A DNA stretch of 64,000 nt from Chelonoidis abingdonii (GCF_003597395.2 NC_133771.1:142244790-142308789), one strand, 5' to 3'. Numbered from the stretch's first letter, positions 1 through 11,123 are shown. Numbers and translations are program-made. The notes: generated by a model not told the origin, from the letters alone.

Positions 1-107
1 AGCCCTTTATATCGACATAAAGGGCATTGTAGTGTGGACGGGTACAGCGTTAAATCGATTTAACGCTCTTTAAATCGATTTAAACGCGTAGTGTAGACTG
101 GGCCTAA
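1..107. mobile_element. hAT-like DNA transposon end, cut by window edge
   Basis: The fragment has repeated ATCGATTTAA-type motifs and ends in a GTGTAGACTGGGCCTAA-type terminus. That terminus resembles the 'GTGTAGAC..GGCCTTA' ends of non-autonomous hAT elements common in turtles, and another possible member lies at 44027-44281. The other end is outside the window, so no target duplication can be checked. Family assignment is from memory. Confidence 0.5.
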
Positions 108-469
108 CTCTCAGGTTAGCCCAGAGAGGAAAGTCTGGGTGGGAGAGAGAGGGGGAAGGGGAGTGGGTTATTTCCCTTTGTGGTAAGACTCCGGGCTTCT
201 GAGTCTTGGGGTTCACCAGGGAAGGTTTTGGGGAGACCAGAGTGAGCCAAGACACTGGAAATTCTTGGCTGGTGGCAGCGAGATCAAATCTAAGTTGGTA
301 ATTAAGCTTAGAGGGGTTCATGCTAGCTTCTCAGGTTATGAACGCTAAGGTTCAAATCAGAGTAGGAAAGCTATGATAGTGCCCTATTGGGTAAAGTTTG
401 AGGGTGTTTATGACTCCAGATAAGACACTGACAATAAAGGACCATAGGCAAGCATACAACTTCCTCCAT

Positions 470-931
470 CTGCTGATCACTCAATTATCCAAGCTTCACA
501 AAATGTGCCACCTCCCTAGGTAACCCATTCCAGTGCTTCACCACTCTCCTAATGAAAAAGCTTTTCCCCAATATCCAAACTAAACCTCCACCACTGCAAC
601 TTGAGAACACTACTCCTTTTTCTGTCATCCGGTACCACTGAAAACGGTCTAAATCCATCCTCTTTGGAACCTCCTTTCAGGTAGTTGAAAGCAGCTATCA
701 AATCCCCTCTCATTCTTCTCTTCTGCAGATTAAACAATCCCAGTTCCCTCTGCCTCTCCTCATAAGTCATGTGCTCCAGCCCCCTAATCATTTTTGTTTT
801 CCTCCGCTGGACTCTTTCCAATTTTTCCACATCCTTCTTGTGGTGTCGGGCCCAAAACTGGACATAGTACTCCAGATGAGGCCTCACCAATGTCGAATAG
901 AGGGGAATGATCATGTCCCTCAATCTGCTGG
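470..931 (-). mobile_element. CR1 LINE fragment, 3' part of ORF2 (first half)
   Basis: On the minus strand this translates to the CR1 ORF2 C-terminal region. Visible pieces include [30 protein letters not shown] and [19 protein letters not shown], all typical of CR1. It stops abruptly at 931 with a CTGG that recurs at 1928-1931, where the same CR1 resumes. The copy is 5'-truncated and has internal stops, so it is a dead relic. The reading frame closest to the family spans about 549-923. Confidence 0.9.
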
Positions 932-1296
932 TGTATGGGGAGACTTTGGCAAACCAGTAAAGTACCGAAAACCACTATGGCTTATTGTTAAAGGCAACCT
1001 AGTCAGCAAGCTGTAAATTGGCCATTCAGCAATCTCAGCTTGACCAAGACAGGAGGGGAGGGAGTTTTGGGGTGCCAAAGCAAGGGCAGCTTGACTCTGC
1101 ATCCTTCCTAATAAGAATTGTATTGAAGTTGCTGATACACGCATTTTAAAAGAGCAGGAAGTACCCTCAGGAATTCTATTGAGGTCTCAAGGCTGCAAAC
1201 CCTGGAAAGACCCACACCTGGTTAATCAATAATCAGAAGGAACCTCTTGCTGGATCATTGAAATTGTTTACTTAACAAAGTTTTGTAAGGGAGATG

Positions 1297-1304
1297 TATA
1301 AATA
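1297..1304 (+). promoter_or_regulatory. TATA-like motif in solo LTR
   Basis: TATAAATA lies about 365 bp into the LTR, a reasonable U3 promoter position. Its role is inferred only from position and consensus. No transcript evidence is available from sequence. Confidence 0.4.
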
Positions 1305-1508
1305 AGGGGAAAAAGCTTGAGATAGTTGGACTCGTTTGGGGACTCTTTTGGACTCTCTTTGGACTCTCCCTCTGGATACATGTTGTAGTCCCCACGGGCA
1401 GATGGAAGATTTGGCCACCGTAAGCCTACCACTGTGTCACTTGAAAGCCGCACTCAGCTTTGGTAATTATCAAGGGTTGGGGGTGTTTTACTAATCTTGT
1501 TGTGGAGG

Positions 1509-1742
1509 CAGGGCCAGCTCCTGGCACCAGCTAAAGAAGCAGTTGCTTGGGGCAGCCAATACTAAGGGGCGGCCCTCCGGCTGCTATTGGGGTGGCATGT
1601 CCGGCAGCGGGTTCCTCAGTCCCTCTTGGAATGAAGGACCAGCCACTGAATTGCTGCCAAAGATTGGAGCAGCACAATTGCGCTGCCGTGGCTTTTTTTT
1701 TTTGTGCTGCTTGTGGTGGCAGAAAACCTGGAGCCGGCCCTG
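1509..1742. mobile_element. Non-autonomous hAT-like element in the solo LTR
   Basis: The ends are inverted: CAGGGCCAGCTCCTGG at the left and the reverse complement of CCTGGAGCCGGCCCTG at the right. Flanking 8-mers are TGTGGAGG (1501-1508) and TGTGGACA (1743-1750), matching at 6 of 8, as expected for an aged hAT target duplication. The interior is GC-rich with a T10 run and no transposase. It splits the LTR at 932-1927, so it is younger than that LTR. Confidence 0.7.
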
Positions 1743-1931
1743 TGTGGACATGTGTAACTGCTTGAGACTAGTAAAGATTAGCTTTAAGTGAAAGCACTCA
1801 TGTTGTCCTGTTTGTGACAGCCATCTATCGGTTGGACAGCTGTGTCTCCTCTGATTTATTTCCCAACACCTCCCTGCACAGAGTAAAAGTTACCAAGAGC
1901 TTTGGGTTGAAAGAACCCTGGGTAACACTGG

Positions 1932-2440
1932 CAATGTCCTTACTTATACAGCCGAAAATGCCATTGACCTTCTTGGCAACAAGGGCACACTGTTGACTCA
2001 TATCCAGCTTCTCTTCCACTGTAACCCCTACGTCCTTTTCTGCAGAACTGCTGCCTAGCCACTTGGTCCCTAGTCTGTAGCAGTGCATGGGATTCTGGGT
2101 CCTAAGTGCAGGACTCTGCACTTGTCCTTGTTGAACCGCATCAGATTTCTTTTGGCCCAATCCTCTAATTAGTCTAGGTCCCTCTGTATCCTATCCCTAC
2201 CCTCCAGCGTATCTACCACTCCTGCCAGTTTAGTATTATCTGCAAACTTGCTGAGGGCACAGTCTACACCATCCTCCAGATCATTAATGAAGATATTGAA
2301 CAAAACGGTTCCAGGACCAACCCTTGGGGCACTCTGCTTTATACTACTGCCAACTAGACATGGAGCCATTGATCACTACCCATTGAGCCCGATGATCTAG
2401 CCAGCTTTCTATCCACCTGATAATCCTACTGTTCAGATGG
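1932..2440 (-). mobile_element. CR1 LINE fragment, reverse transcriptase (second half)
   Basis: This continues the CR1 that ends at 931. The minus strand shows the reverse transcriptase active-site neighbourhood, [20 protein letters not shown], followed by DNTKL where CR1 has a (F/Y)ADDTKL box, so the second catalytic aspartate reads as asparagine. The remaining frames are broken. Together with 470-931 it forms one 5'-truncated antisense CR1. Confidence 0.88.
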
Positions 2441-2509
2441 AGCCACTTTGTGACTATGAAGATGCAGTAGCAGTGTTGTGGCAGACACTAGCCCCAGGCG
2501 CACAGTAGC

Positions 2510-2975
2510 TGAATTTTTATTTAAAACTGGCCAAAAAATGCCAATCCTTTCCAGTGAAAAATTTCATGGTTTTGGAAAAATTTTTATCCTGAACCAGGAT
2601 ATTTCTTTGCAAGGACAGATTTCAAAGAAAATTCTGTTTCAGGAGAACTGAAATGGATCTTTTTGGCTTCCCAGCTGCCCATTTATAGAGGCAGAAAGCT
2701 CAACCTTCCTGCACAGCTCCGAGAGCTGGGAGGCAGAGTGACCTGGGCTGTCTACCACACACCCCCCTTCGGGAAAGCTTTTGTCAATGCCGTGGGCAGA
2801 AAGTGAAATTGACAAAAAACTTTTGACCTGTGCAGCTAGGAGCTGGCATTCTGATTTATCTGAAGGAAAAATTGAACATTTTCAGCAAACCTGAATTTCA
2901 GATTTGCTGAAAGTGCATTTTCATCAGAAAATCATTCCTATGAAAAAAACTCAACAATGTCTATTTGTACTTACT
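2510..2975. repeat. AT-rich foldback-type repeat (AAATTTTC family)
   Basis: Both flanks are rich in runs such as GAAAAATTTC, TGGAAAAATTTT, CATTTTCATCAGAAAA and related complements, so the ends can pair imperfectly around a GC-richer centre. The same texture occurs at 14605-15345, 16608-16850, 30124-30520 and 57249-57715. It is probably a non-autonomous DNA element. Boundaries are approximate and no target duplication was found. Confidence 0.45.
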
Positions 2976-3940
2976 ATTGACTGAATAGGTTTCCACCAAT
3001 TTGATCCAAGATCTCAAGAGAAGAGCTTTTGATGCCATGAAAACTGACTTAACCCAAACCTTCACTCATCACTCATCTCTAGTAAGCCCTCGTAAGTTGC
3101 TGTTAGCTAACAAAAAAATTAACTTCTGGCTTTAAAAGTCACAGAACTATCCATCCTTTAGCATTTTATATTATTTAGATAGCAAAACAGGTTTTAATTC
3201 CTGTAATGAAAATGCCGGTTTAATCCATTTCTTCTTTAGCTCTCTCTCTGCTATACCTGTCAAACAAGTCATTAAGTATCTGTGGGTGGGGAGCGGTATT
3301 GAGCAAATTTAGGTTTGAAAAGAAAGCTATGTGCAGTCTCTGCTACAGATAGAAAAGAGCTTTGGTGACAAAAGACAAAATCCGGAGGAGCTTCCATTGC
3401 AGAATCCACAAGGAGTTTGTGAGCTGGAATTCCAGAGAAAATATTACTAGATTCTGGTTTCTTCAGCTGCTGAGCTCTAAAAATCTACAGTTTTACTCCT
3501 TGCTCAGCTGTGTGTCCTGTAATGACAAGGCCGGCTTATAGAGTGGAAATTTTCTGCAACTTCTATGCAAATGTAAAGTATCCTAATTTCAGATGGCTCA
3601 GCTGCGATCATTTCAAAGCATGTTCTCCTCCCACCTTGCACCTAAAACATATAGATGTGAAGTGCAATGGCAAAGCAGGAAGAGTCTGTGAAATTCTCAA
3701 ACTGATATAGTAATTATACTAACTTCACAATTTAGCATCTTTAACCCTGAAATGCTCTAAAGGCAAGAGACTCAGTTTTGGTAATCTACTGTACATGGGT
3801 CTAGATCTGTAGACTATCTATTACACAATGCCACTTCTTGCTTGCTTTGTGGTATGACCTGCCGAGACAACATTGCTCCATGACCTATGCTGATTTCAGC
3901 TTTATTTCCAGGTGCAATTCAGAGCCGTGGTATTGTTTTA
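2976..3940. other. No recognised feature
   Basis: The sequence is AT-rich with no coherent coding frame. The longest open frame here (3510-3710, 66 codons) has no recognisable motif and is probably chance. No repeat family was identified. Confidence 0.6.
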
Positions 3941-4135
3941 TTGCCAACTACTAGAGTTAAAAAATCATAAGTCAGGACTCAAAAGATCATGAGATTGTCT
4001 TAACAATCATGAGATTATTTAAAAAAAAAATACATTTTGGATTCTTGATGTCGTCTGGTTTCTGAGCCTTTAGGGTGCAATCTAGTCATTCCAGCTATTA
4101 GGGCTTTAAGAGCAACACAAAATATCATGAAACTG
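3940..4135 (+). repeat. Interspersed repeat with 'TTGCCAAC..ATCATGAGA' start
   Basis: The order TTGCCAACTA, repeated ATCATGAGATT, an A-run, then TTCTGAGCCTTTAGGGT matches the reverse complement of 20262-20412 in the same order. The two are therefore copies of one dispersed family. The element class is not certain; the TTGCCAA end also resembles the hAT-like insert at 60905-61275. Confidence 0.5.
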
Positions 4136-4877
4136 GTGAGAGCTGCTCACATTGGTATTGACCTATAATACCCAAATTGAGAGAACACCATTTTTCTCAT
4201 GCAATAATGCAGCAGTTTAGCTCAGCTCAGGCAGTCAAGCTAAAAGTATCCTGACCTAAACAGGCTGGAGCACTAATTGGAACCCTTATCCACAGCCTTA
4301 ACAGGGAGGATGAGGGCTGAATGGACATGGAGAGTGAACTCAAGTGGTCCCCTCCAAGTCAAAGGTAAGACACATAGGTGCAGTGGCGTAGGGAAGTCTG
4401 CACTACTTCTCCCTATATTCTACCTCTCCTGAGTGTATGCAGTGTAGTCTCAGTCTCCAGGGCTGCCACTAAAATCCAAAGACCATTTTTAAAAATTAAT
4501 ATATCAGTGGCATTTCCACCAAAGAGTAAAGGTAAGATATGCCCCAAGCGTCATTTGGCTAGAGATTATTATTAGTTCATTAGACATATTTTGTAATTGG
4601 AATCAGTTGATACTTCCTATCTTTTAAACTCTCTCTGTTTATTCAGACTTGCTGTAACTCCTTGCCAGTTAACCAGTGAACTGTAAATAAAGGTGGTGGT
4701 GGTCAGATTTGGAGAAGGGCTAGAATTCATAGTTCAAATGAATGCCCAAATTGGTTTCTGTTCAAAGCCAGAAGGGCTTCTCTTCGAAGGCTCCAAAATC
4801 TTGCAAGCTGTTGTTGCTGGACTTCTACTCAGATCAACCATTTTAGAGAGACTTCAGCTGAACTGGATCCAAATACT
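4136..4877. other. No recognised gene or repeat
   Basis: Mixed-composition sequence with short chance frames only. It contains the left copy of the GGCAT target duplication (4878-4882) at its right edge. No exon-like structure was found. Confidence 0.5.
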
Positions 4878-4882
4878 GGCAT

Positions 4883-5798
4883 TGTGGCCAGGTTTACTAC
4901 CTTGTTGACCCCTCAAGTCAAGGGAGGGGTGAGTGGTAACCCCACCTCTCTACGCTTACATGTGTTTTTACCACCCCCCGCCCCAGTAGTCAGCACACTG
5001 TGGTCCAATGACCAGGGTCTGTATACTGCCTCTCCTCAAGTGGGGTAATGTTGCCTAGCAGCCAGAGTCCATGCAATGTGCCCCTAGGGCAGTGTGGCAG
5101 CCAGAGTCCATCTAACTCCCGCAATCTGAGTGTGATAGTGCGTCCTAGTGGCTGGAGTCCATGCTGCCCCCTTTTCAAGGCAAAACAGAAGTCAGGTAAC
5201 TGGGGCTGTCAGAAGGGGGCGGTAGCCCCTGGTAGTGGGGCCCAGGCCCACCAGACTCCACTGGGCCTGACCCAGGGCCCTGCCAGTGGCGGAGCGGTCC
5301 ACCACGGGGTCAGCAGGGAATCCTACTGAAACACACTGACCTCATAATGGTGGGAAGTACCACTCCCTTGTCTTCCCTGGGTCACTTCCTACCAGTTCTC
5401 CGGCAGCAGTAGTCCATATGGCATCAGAGTCTCCAGGTTCCCCAGCACCAGATACCCCCTGGGGTTCTGATAGCTGTAAGCTTGTGGTCCAGGTTTCTGG
5501 CTCTTCAGCTCTGGGATCTCCAGGCTCCTCAGCACCCGACACTCTCGGGGCTTCTGATAGCGTCAGGCCTCTGGTCCAAGTTTCTCGCTCTTCAGCTCTC
5601 ATAGGTAAGGGCTGTAGCAGCTCCTGGGCTGGAGCCTCTGCTGAGTGTCTTTCCTCCTCGGCAGCCAGCCCTGACTGAGCAGCTCTGCACACTTTTACAC
5701 CTGACCTGAAGTTGGAGCATGCCTAGCAGAGCCTTAGGAGTGGGGCTTCCTCTGCTAGGTGGGAAGGTACCAGCTTGGGGCCAATCCTCCCTGTCACA
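4883..5798 (-). mobile_element. Solo LTR, probably Ty3/Gypsy type, 5-bp TSD GGCAT
   Basis: The ends are TGTGGCCAGG and CCTGTCACA, giving TG..CA termini that are short inverted repeats (minus-strand start TGTGACAGG). GGCAT occurs immediately outside both ends (4878-4882 and 5799-5803). The minus-strand orientation is a guess from the TGTGACAGG start. Length is 916 bp with no pol domain, so it is a solo LTR. It is GC-rich and contains two 87-bp in-frame units at 5430-5603. Long open frames there are by-products of those units and not genes. Confidence 0.8.
5430..5603. repeat. Two tandem 87-bp units inside the solo LTR
   Basis: Unit 1 (5430-5516) and unit 2 (5517-5603) both start TCTCCAGG and both contain CTTCTGATAGC-like and CTCTTCAGCTCT segments in the same order. 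The period, 87, is a multiple of three, which keeps long frames open on both strands. Tandem blocks in LTRs often lie in U3, but no function is shown here. Confidence 0.7.
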
Positions 5799-5940
5799 GG
5801 CATCTTCTAATTTTACATATGACCTGAGTCAAAACCATCAGGCACATCTGCCCCACACTAATTTGGGGAAAGGGAAAACACTGTAGGATTTGTGATTCCA
5901 CTTGGACTTGGTCTCTAAATTTAAAGTATTTTAATAATTA

Positions 5941-6006
5941 AAGGCCTGGTCCAAATCCCATTGAAGTCAATAGAATAACTCTCAATGGGCACTGGATCTG
6001 GCCCTA
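5941..6006. repeat. Short palindromic MIR-like relic ('TGAAGTCAAT' core)
   Basis: CCCATTGAAGTCAATAG and CTCAATGGGCA sit inside a segment bounded by GGCCTGGTCC and GGATCTGGCCC, so the unit is roughly self-complementary. Similar cores occur near 14550, 17645, 51958, 54460 and 50155. I recognise it as an old sauropsid interspersed repeat but cannot name the family. Confidence 0.45.
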
Positions 6007-6890
6007 AACATAGTGATACTGAACTCCACAAAGTACTTTTAGTCAAGACGATAGAAACACCATGTCATTAAGTATGTCAAAAAGTCATCAAGAAGCAATG
6101 ACATCATTGCTTTCAAATGGTAAATGTTACTGGAATTTTTACTACTACTCAATGTTTAACTGTTAAAAAGTAGGGTTACTTACTCTAAATTGTGTCAGTA
6201 CTAATTACTGAAAGACATTTAAATTACCATTTAAAAACAGGCTACAGAACAGTTTGAGCTAGATAGAAGAAAGAGAGAGAGAAAGAAACATGGAGAGAGT
6301 CTTGGCATAAGAGATACTTGCCGAGAAGCTGTCACGATTAACAAATCTTGCTTTGTTTGTATTTGTTTCCTTTTTATCTTGCCATTCAAAAAACCCCAAC
6401 TAAAGTATTAACATTATTAACATGTTTGAGGCTGTTGTCACAAGAAAATACAAAAACATGTATTTGTTTTTTAAAGTTGTTTCATGTAATTCATTTATTC
6501 CACATTTCATATGCTATTGAAAGAGCAGACAGAAAAAGATACGGTGATACACATTGCCTAGTTACAGGTTATATTTCACACCTAAAATTGGACCAGAATT
6601 CAGGAACATTCTAAGTAACTTGGGCCAAGTCTTGAGTGGTTCCCCTTCTACTCTATGGGTTTAGGGAAAGGAATGATGATTTTATTTGAAACAGTACAAA
6701 AATGGTGTTCTTTGATGGGTTTTATTTTGATGAGTTTTACTTTGAGATCAGAGAGATCGAAAATGTAAGTGATATGTATTCAGGCAACTCAAAACAAACA
6801 CTCCACAGAGATTTACACAGTGTAGGTACTTAGGATGACACAAAGTTTTAAAACAAATGTAGCCTTAAATATAGAAGCTGCTGCAGCTAT
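6007..6890. other. AT-rich stretch, nothing recognised
   Basis: There is a purine run near 6265-6300 (AGAAAGAGAGAGAG type). No coding frame with family resemblance and no element ends were found. Confidence 0.6.
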
Positions 6891-6894
6891 AATG

Positions 6895-8030
6895 TAGATA
6901 TGACATTCTGGGGTATGTCATCCCTGCCCTGCAACTTTGGGTGCCTTACAATGCTTTGCTGTTGTAGCTTACAATGTGGGTCACTCACAATCAGCCTGCT
7001 AGTATGTTGGTCACACTCACAGTGTCTGTGCAAAGCCAGACCACTGGTTCAGCAACTCTAAAGCAAGCTGCCTGTCAGCAAACACCAGCCACATGCTGAC
7101 TTCTAGCAGCCTTGGTTACTACATGCAGGGTGACCCCAATGCAATCCCAGTCCCAGATTTTTCCCCAACAACATGTGTTCTGCACTGTCCAACTCTCTCA
7201 TGGGTAGTCCAAATATATGAAATCCGTTGCCCCTCTCAGGAGATCAAGATACAGCAGCTTGCCACCTCAAATAGCATTATCCACACTGTTTACAAAACTG
7301 GATTAGTTTTGATTAAAGAATAAAACAAGTTTATGTAACTACAGAGAGATACATTTTATATGAGTGCAAGTATTAAGAGTCAGAAATGGTTACAAGAAAA
7401 ATAAAGATAAAACACTTCCTAGTACTAAATGTAACACATAAGCCATGAATCAAGGTGAAATAATTAGCAGTTTTTCAATAGAATGCTGATCAGGTTTCAG
7501 GTCAGGATCTTCTCCTAAGGGTCCAATGGCTGTTTCTTTTGTCTTCTTAGGTGAAGAAGAGAGAGATGGACAGGGAGAGAGAACTTGAGCTGTTTCTGGC
7601 CCTCAGTTTTTATAGTTCAGTCACCCTTTGAAATGCATTTTCCTGCGAATGACCCAGAGATAAAAATTCTTTCCAGCTGGCTTCATGCTGTTTTTGTTTT
7701 TTTTTTACCTGTAAATGCAGATTTTCATTGTCTTATTTCTTCACCCTCCCACTGTCTGGGGACTCGGTTTATAGCTTATATGAAAACACAGGTAAACACA
7801 CATCTGTTTGTTGAAGACAGGCCAGCATGACCAGTTCTACCTAACCAGAGCTATGTGAGTTTGAATGTGAGCCTTTAATATCAAACAGGGGGATTTCATA
7901 ACTTCACATGTAATGTTGCTACTTCTATTTCACCATGATATTATTGACAGGTGAGTTATTAGTTTTCAAATGATACCCCACAAGGCATATTTTGTACACA
8001 GATTATTACAAAAGTGCATATGACATGAAT
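6895..8030 (-). mobile_element. Old ERV-like LTR remnant (antisense)
   Basis: Read on the minus strand, the right end starts near TGTCATATGCACTTTTGTAA and continues through a TACAAAATATGCCTTGTG segment. I recognise this as the start of a long turtle LTR family. The left part contains TCAGCAACTCTAAAGCAAGC and GGAGATCAAGATACAGCAGC, also characteristic of that family. No clear target duplication was found and the boundaries are approximate. No protein domain is present, so it is probably a decayed solo LTR. Confidence 0.55.
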
Positions 8031-8045
8031 ACACATTTGTTCCAT

Positions 8046-8870
8046 TGAAATAGGCACTGAGGCAAAAGCTGCACTGACTTACTCTCCCATGTAATCCTAT
8101 TAAGTCAGTGTAAAAACTAGCGCCAATAAAATTTTGTAGCAATTTTGAGAGAGACATTTTCCACACAAAATTTTAATTGATATCTTTTATTTGCAATTAC
8201 ATTTCAAAATTTAAAAAAAACAAGAATTTGTTTAAAAATCTTGTTTGTTTCAAAATAGTGGAGAAAATCCCACTCTCTCTTGCTTTTATTAATTATTTGT
8301 GTATGTATTTAAAAAAATAAAAGGAGGAAAAAATTTTAATAAACCATTTCCAGGCAAGACACAGGAAAATGAATTATATTTGTATAAATATTTATATAAA
8401 TGATTATATTTGTTCATGAATTACCTCATATGTATTCATCTATTTTTCTAAAGCATCTTTGTGCCATGGATATAAAACTTCACTCTTACATACAGCTTTT
8501 CCATTCTCAAAACATTTTATATTGGCAGATAAGCATCATTATCCCCATTCTTCACAGCCTCAGATCCCCAATTCCCTGTCAGTATTTGTACTATCTCCCA
8601 GGTGTACTATATTCCTAAGGTGAATATCCGTGTATGTTGCTGTCCTTACCACAGCCCCACCATCTTCAGCCCAATTCTGACTCTCTGATGGATTCATGTC
8701 TTCAGTTCAGCATTAATTCAGCTAATCCTCTGACTGGCCACACCAGCTCCTAAATGACATCTCTTTTGCCTGTTCAGGATTGCTTTATTCCGTTATTTTA
8801 CTTATGTGCTCTTGCTTCCTCAACCTAATTGATTGTTCCATGTGATTTCATCAATTGTTCTGTTATATAT
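8046..8870. other. AT-rich stretch, nothing recognised
   Basis: Low-complexity A/T runs dominate to about 8400 and pyrimidine-rich sequence follows. The right end may already belong to the L2 element. Confidence 0.5.
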
Positions 8871-8874
8871 TACT

Positions 8875-9714
8875 AGTTTGCGCCTATCAACCACACTGTT
8901 GCTCTCACTTAGCAAAGGGCTAATAATGGCAAAGCATTCTTATCACTTCACCTCTCCTGTGCATCACTGTCTTTTTTCTTCCCTATTGCCCCTTTCCAGT
9001 TTCTCCATCTCACATTACCTTTTCCCCTCCCTAACTGTTCCCACCAGGTGTACCATCTAGATGCTTCCATCCTTTCCCACTCCCATTCTCCAGTGCAAAT
9101 CCACATCTCACCATCACTTATTCCACCTCCTCACTGCTGGTATGACTTCAGCCCTGTCCATGACTCTCCCTTCAGCCTCAGTTGTCAATTCAGTAATCTG
9201 CCCATAAGATTGCACAACCATCCCCATCTTTCCCTCCCCGGCCTCCTGCTTCTCTGTAATACCTATTTCCTCTCAGAAACAATTGCTGCTAGCCACAAAC
9301 TCTTCATCTCTCACATGCTCCATCTCCTGACACTTGCTAAGACTTGGATCTCCTTCTTTGACACTGACCCTGCAAATACAGCCTCCCAATTTTTCATAAC
9401 ACTCATCTGACATTATCCCTAAAGGGATGAGGTAGGGGAGTCCAGCTTTCTTCTTCTGCACTCCCAACCCTTCCTTATCCCATCTTCCCACTCCTCCGAC
9501 TATAACTAAAACATCCATCCAACTCTTCTTCTCTCTGTCCATGTGACTGTCACATACTGCTTCCCTGATCATTTAAGTTCTGAGCTGACACCAGGCTGAC
9601 TCATTTTCTCTTCACAATCCCTTATTCTCATACTTAGCAATATCAACGTCTACCTCAATGTCCTCACTGACTTATGAGCCATTCATTTCCTTGCCCTCAC
9701 CTCCTTGTTTGATT
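8875..9714 (+). mobile_element. L2 LINE, endonuclease-region remnant (part 1)
   Basis: Pyrimidine-rich plus-strand sequence matches the style of L2 ORF. Near 9625-9665 a frame reads ILSNINVYLNVLTD, which resembles the L2 endonuclease stretch ILGDFNIHVDD. Frames are heavily broken. The element continues after the solo LTR at 10729 and after the hAT at 11431, giving a long ancient copy. The call rests on order and composition as much as on exact residues. Confidence 0.6.
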
Positions 9715-9719
9715 GCAGT

Positions 9720-10723
9720 TGTAACAGATCGCAGACTCACTGCTGTGGTGCCTCCTGCTTGTCGTTCTGGGAATTAGCTGTTTTCCAGCACTTGGAGAAC
9801 CTGTAGTCGTCTGGTGTCTTGCCTGCTGCAGGCCCTATGTCCTTCCTGGACCCTGGTGCCACTTACCCTTGGGGTTCTGCAAACAGCAGTACTCCCACAC
9901 TTTGGGTCTCCCTCCCCAGGGGAACCCTCAACCCTCCAAGCCCACCTTGCCTCAGTGGATACTGCCAGTCATCATCTTTCTCTGGGGCAGATTGCAGTCT
10001 GTAATGGCCACTCATCACTGGCAAGGGGGTTGGACCAGCTGCCTTTGCCTATCCCCGGCTGCACCTCTGCAGCCCCAGTACCTCCTTGGGCCTTTAACAA
10101 GACCTCAGCCTGGGAAGTTGCCAGGCTAGAGCTTCTCAACTCCTCTTGCCCTTCCCCAGCACTGCTCGTGCTACCCTGTGCTCCCCAGCAGCTAGGTCCT
10201 TCTCACTCTAAGGCTGGAGTAAGACTGTGTCTGCCTTCTGGCCCCAAGGCTGCCCAGAGGATTCAGGGGACCTGGGGTCTTCAGCGGAGTGGGGCCTCCA
10301 CTACCGAATTGCCACCAAAGACCTGGGGTAGAAGGACCCCCTGCCACGGGTCTTTGGGGCACTTCAGCAGCAGGTCTCGGAGCGGAAGGAACCCCTGCTG
10401 CCAAATTGCCACCGAAGACCCGGAGAGGAAGAAGCTCTGGGGACCCGGGCCCTGCGAGAGTTTTCCAGGGCCCTCGGAATGAGTGAGAGACCCCACTTCA
10501 GGGGCCTTGAAAAACTCTCGTGGGGTCCCTTCCAGGGCCCGGGGCAAATTGCCCCATTTGCCCCTCCCCAGGCGGCCCTGTCTGGCCTTGCAGCTCTATA
10601 AAGGGCCCAGCCTGGCCCTGATTGGCTGCCTCCCAGCCTTTCCTATTGGCTCTCAGCCTCAGGCCTCTTCCAGGGCTGGCTTAAACCCTTTCAGGGCCAG
10701 AGCAGGAAGACTGGTCTGCTACA
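9720..10723. mobile_element. Solo LTR with 5-bp TSD GCAGT, inserted in L2
   Basis: The LTR begins TGTAACAG and ends CTGCTACA, near-perfect terminal inversion with TG..CA ends. GCAGT sits directly outside both ends (9715-9719 and 10724-10728). Without the nested hAT at 10245-10580 it is about 670 bp. CCAAT-type motifs (ATTGG at about 10620 and 10643) and TATAAAG (about 10597) are present but do not settle orientation. I recognise it as a turtle LTR of Ty3/Gypsy or ERV type; the 5-bp duplication allows either. Confidence 0.85.
10245..10580. mobile_element. hAT-like non-autonomous element nested in solo LTR
   Basis: The left end CAAGGCTGCCCAGAGG and the right end CCAGGCGGCCCTG are inverted relatives. 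Flanking 8-mers TCTGGCCC (10237-10244) and TCTGGCCT (10581-10588) match at 7 of 8. The GC-rich interior has inverted-like blocks (GAGAGTTTTCCAGGGCCC / GGCCTTGAAAAACTCTCG). There is no transposase. Open frames across it are chance products of GC content. Confidence 0.75.
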
Positions 10724-10728
10724 GCAGT

Positions 10729-11115
10729 CTATAGAGCAACCATCTCACTCATCAAAATGGACATTCATTTGACACTGCATTCACTAAACACTATTCCTTC
10801 TCTAACCTTTCAGTTCCAACATTCCTTTCCTCTGACCAACACCTCATCTCCTTCATTATCATGAACCTGTCATCTCTCTGATCTTCAGTACAGCTATGTC
10901 CATGTCTTCTCTGCCACTCTCAGCCCCCACCTTTCTCTCTCTCCCTGACTCTAGACTTTTTTATCTTCTTTCTCCTTCTGAAAAGTCCATCCTTCCAATC
11001 CCCAAAGCTAGCTCATTCCCAACATTTGTTTCCTCTACCTGCATGCCACTGAAGCTTTCCAGAGAACTTCCTATGATCACATGGACTCCTACCACCTGCA
11101 AGAGTATTGTCCTAT
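10729..11115 (+). mobile_element. L2 LINE remnant (part 2)
   Basis: Pyrimidine-rich sequence between the solo LTR and the next hAT continues the style of the flanking L2 pieces. An open frame from 10896 (starting MSMSSLPLSAPTFLSLPD) runs into the hAT and has no clear domain. Placement in L2 is inferred from the interrupted order. Confidence 0.5.
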
Positions 11116-11123
11116 CCTTAGGC

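Larger units (their letters stand above)
932..1927 (+). mobile_element. ERV-like solo LTR inserted in CR1
   Basis: The element begins TGTATGGG and ends GGGTAACA, so it has TG..CA ends with weak terminal inversion. It is flanked by a 4-bp duplication CTGG (928-931 and 1928-1931). The CR1 sequence on either side joins cleanly when the block is removed, which fixes the boundaries better than the short duplication alone. A 4-bp target site suits gammaretrovirus-like ERVs. A TATAAATA motif at 1297-1304 suggests plus orientation. No internal region is present, so it is probably a recombined solo LTR. It was later split by a hAT element at 1509-1742. Confidence 0.75.

Noticed and set aside
5342..5692. 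116-codon minus-strand frame with internal repeats
   Set aside because: It is produced by the two 87-bp LTR units. The opposite strand is also open, so there is no gene signal.
9814..10482. 222-codon open frame on the plus strand
   Set aside because: It lies across the solo LTR and its nested GC-rich hAT. Composition keeps several frames open at once, and no domain is visible.
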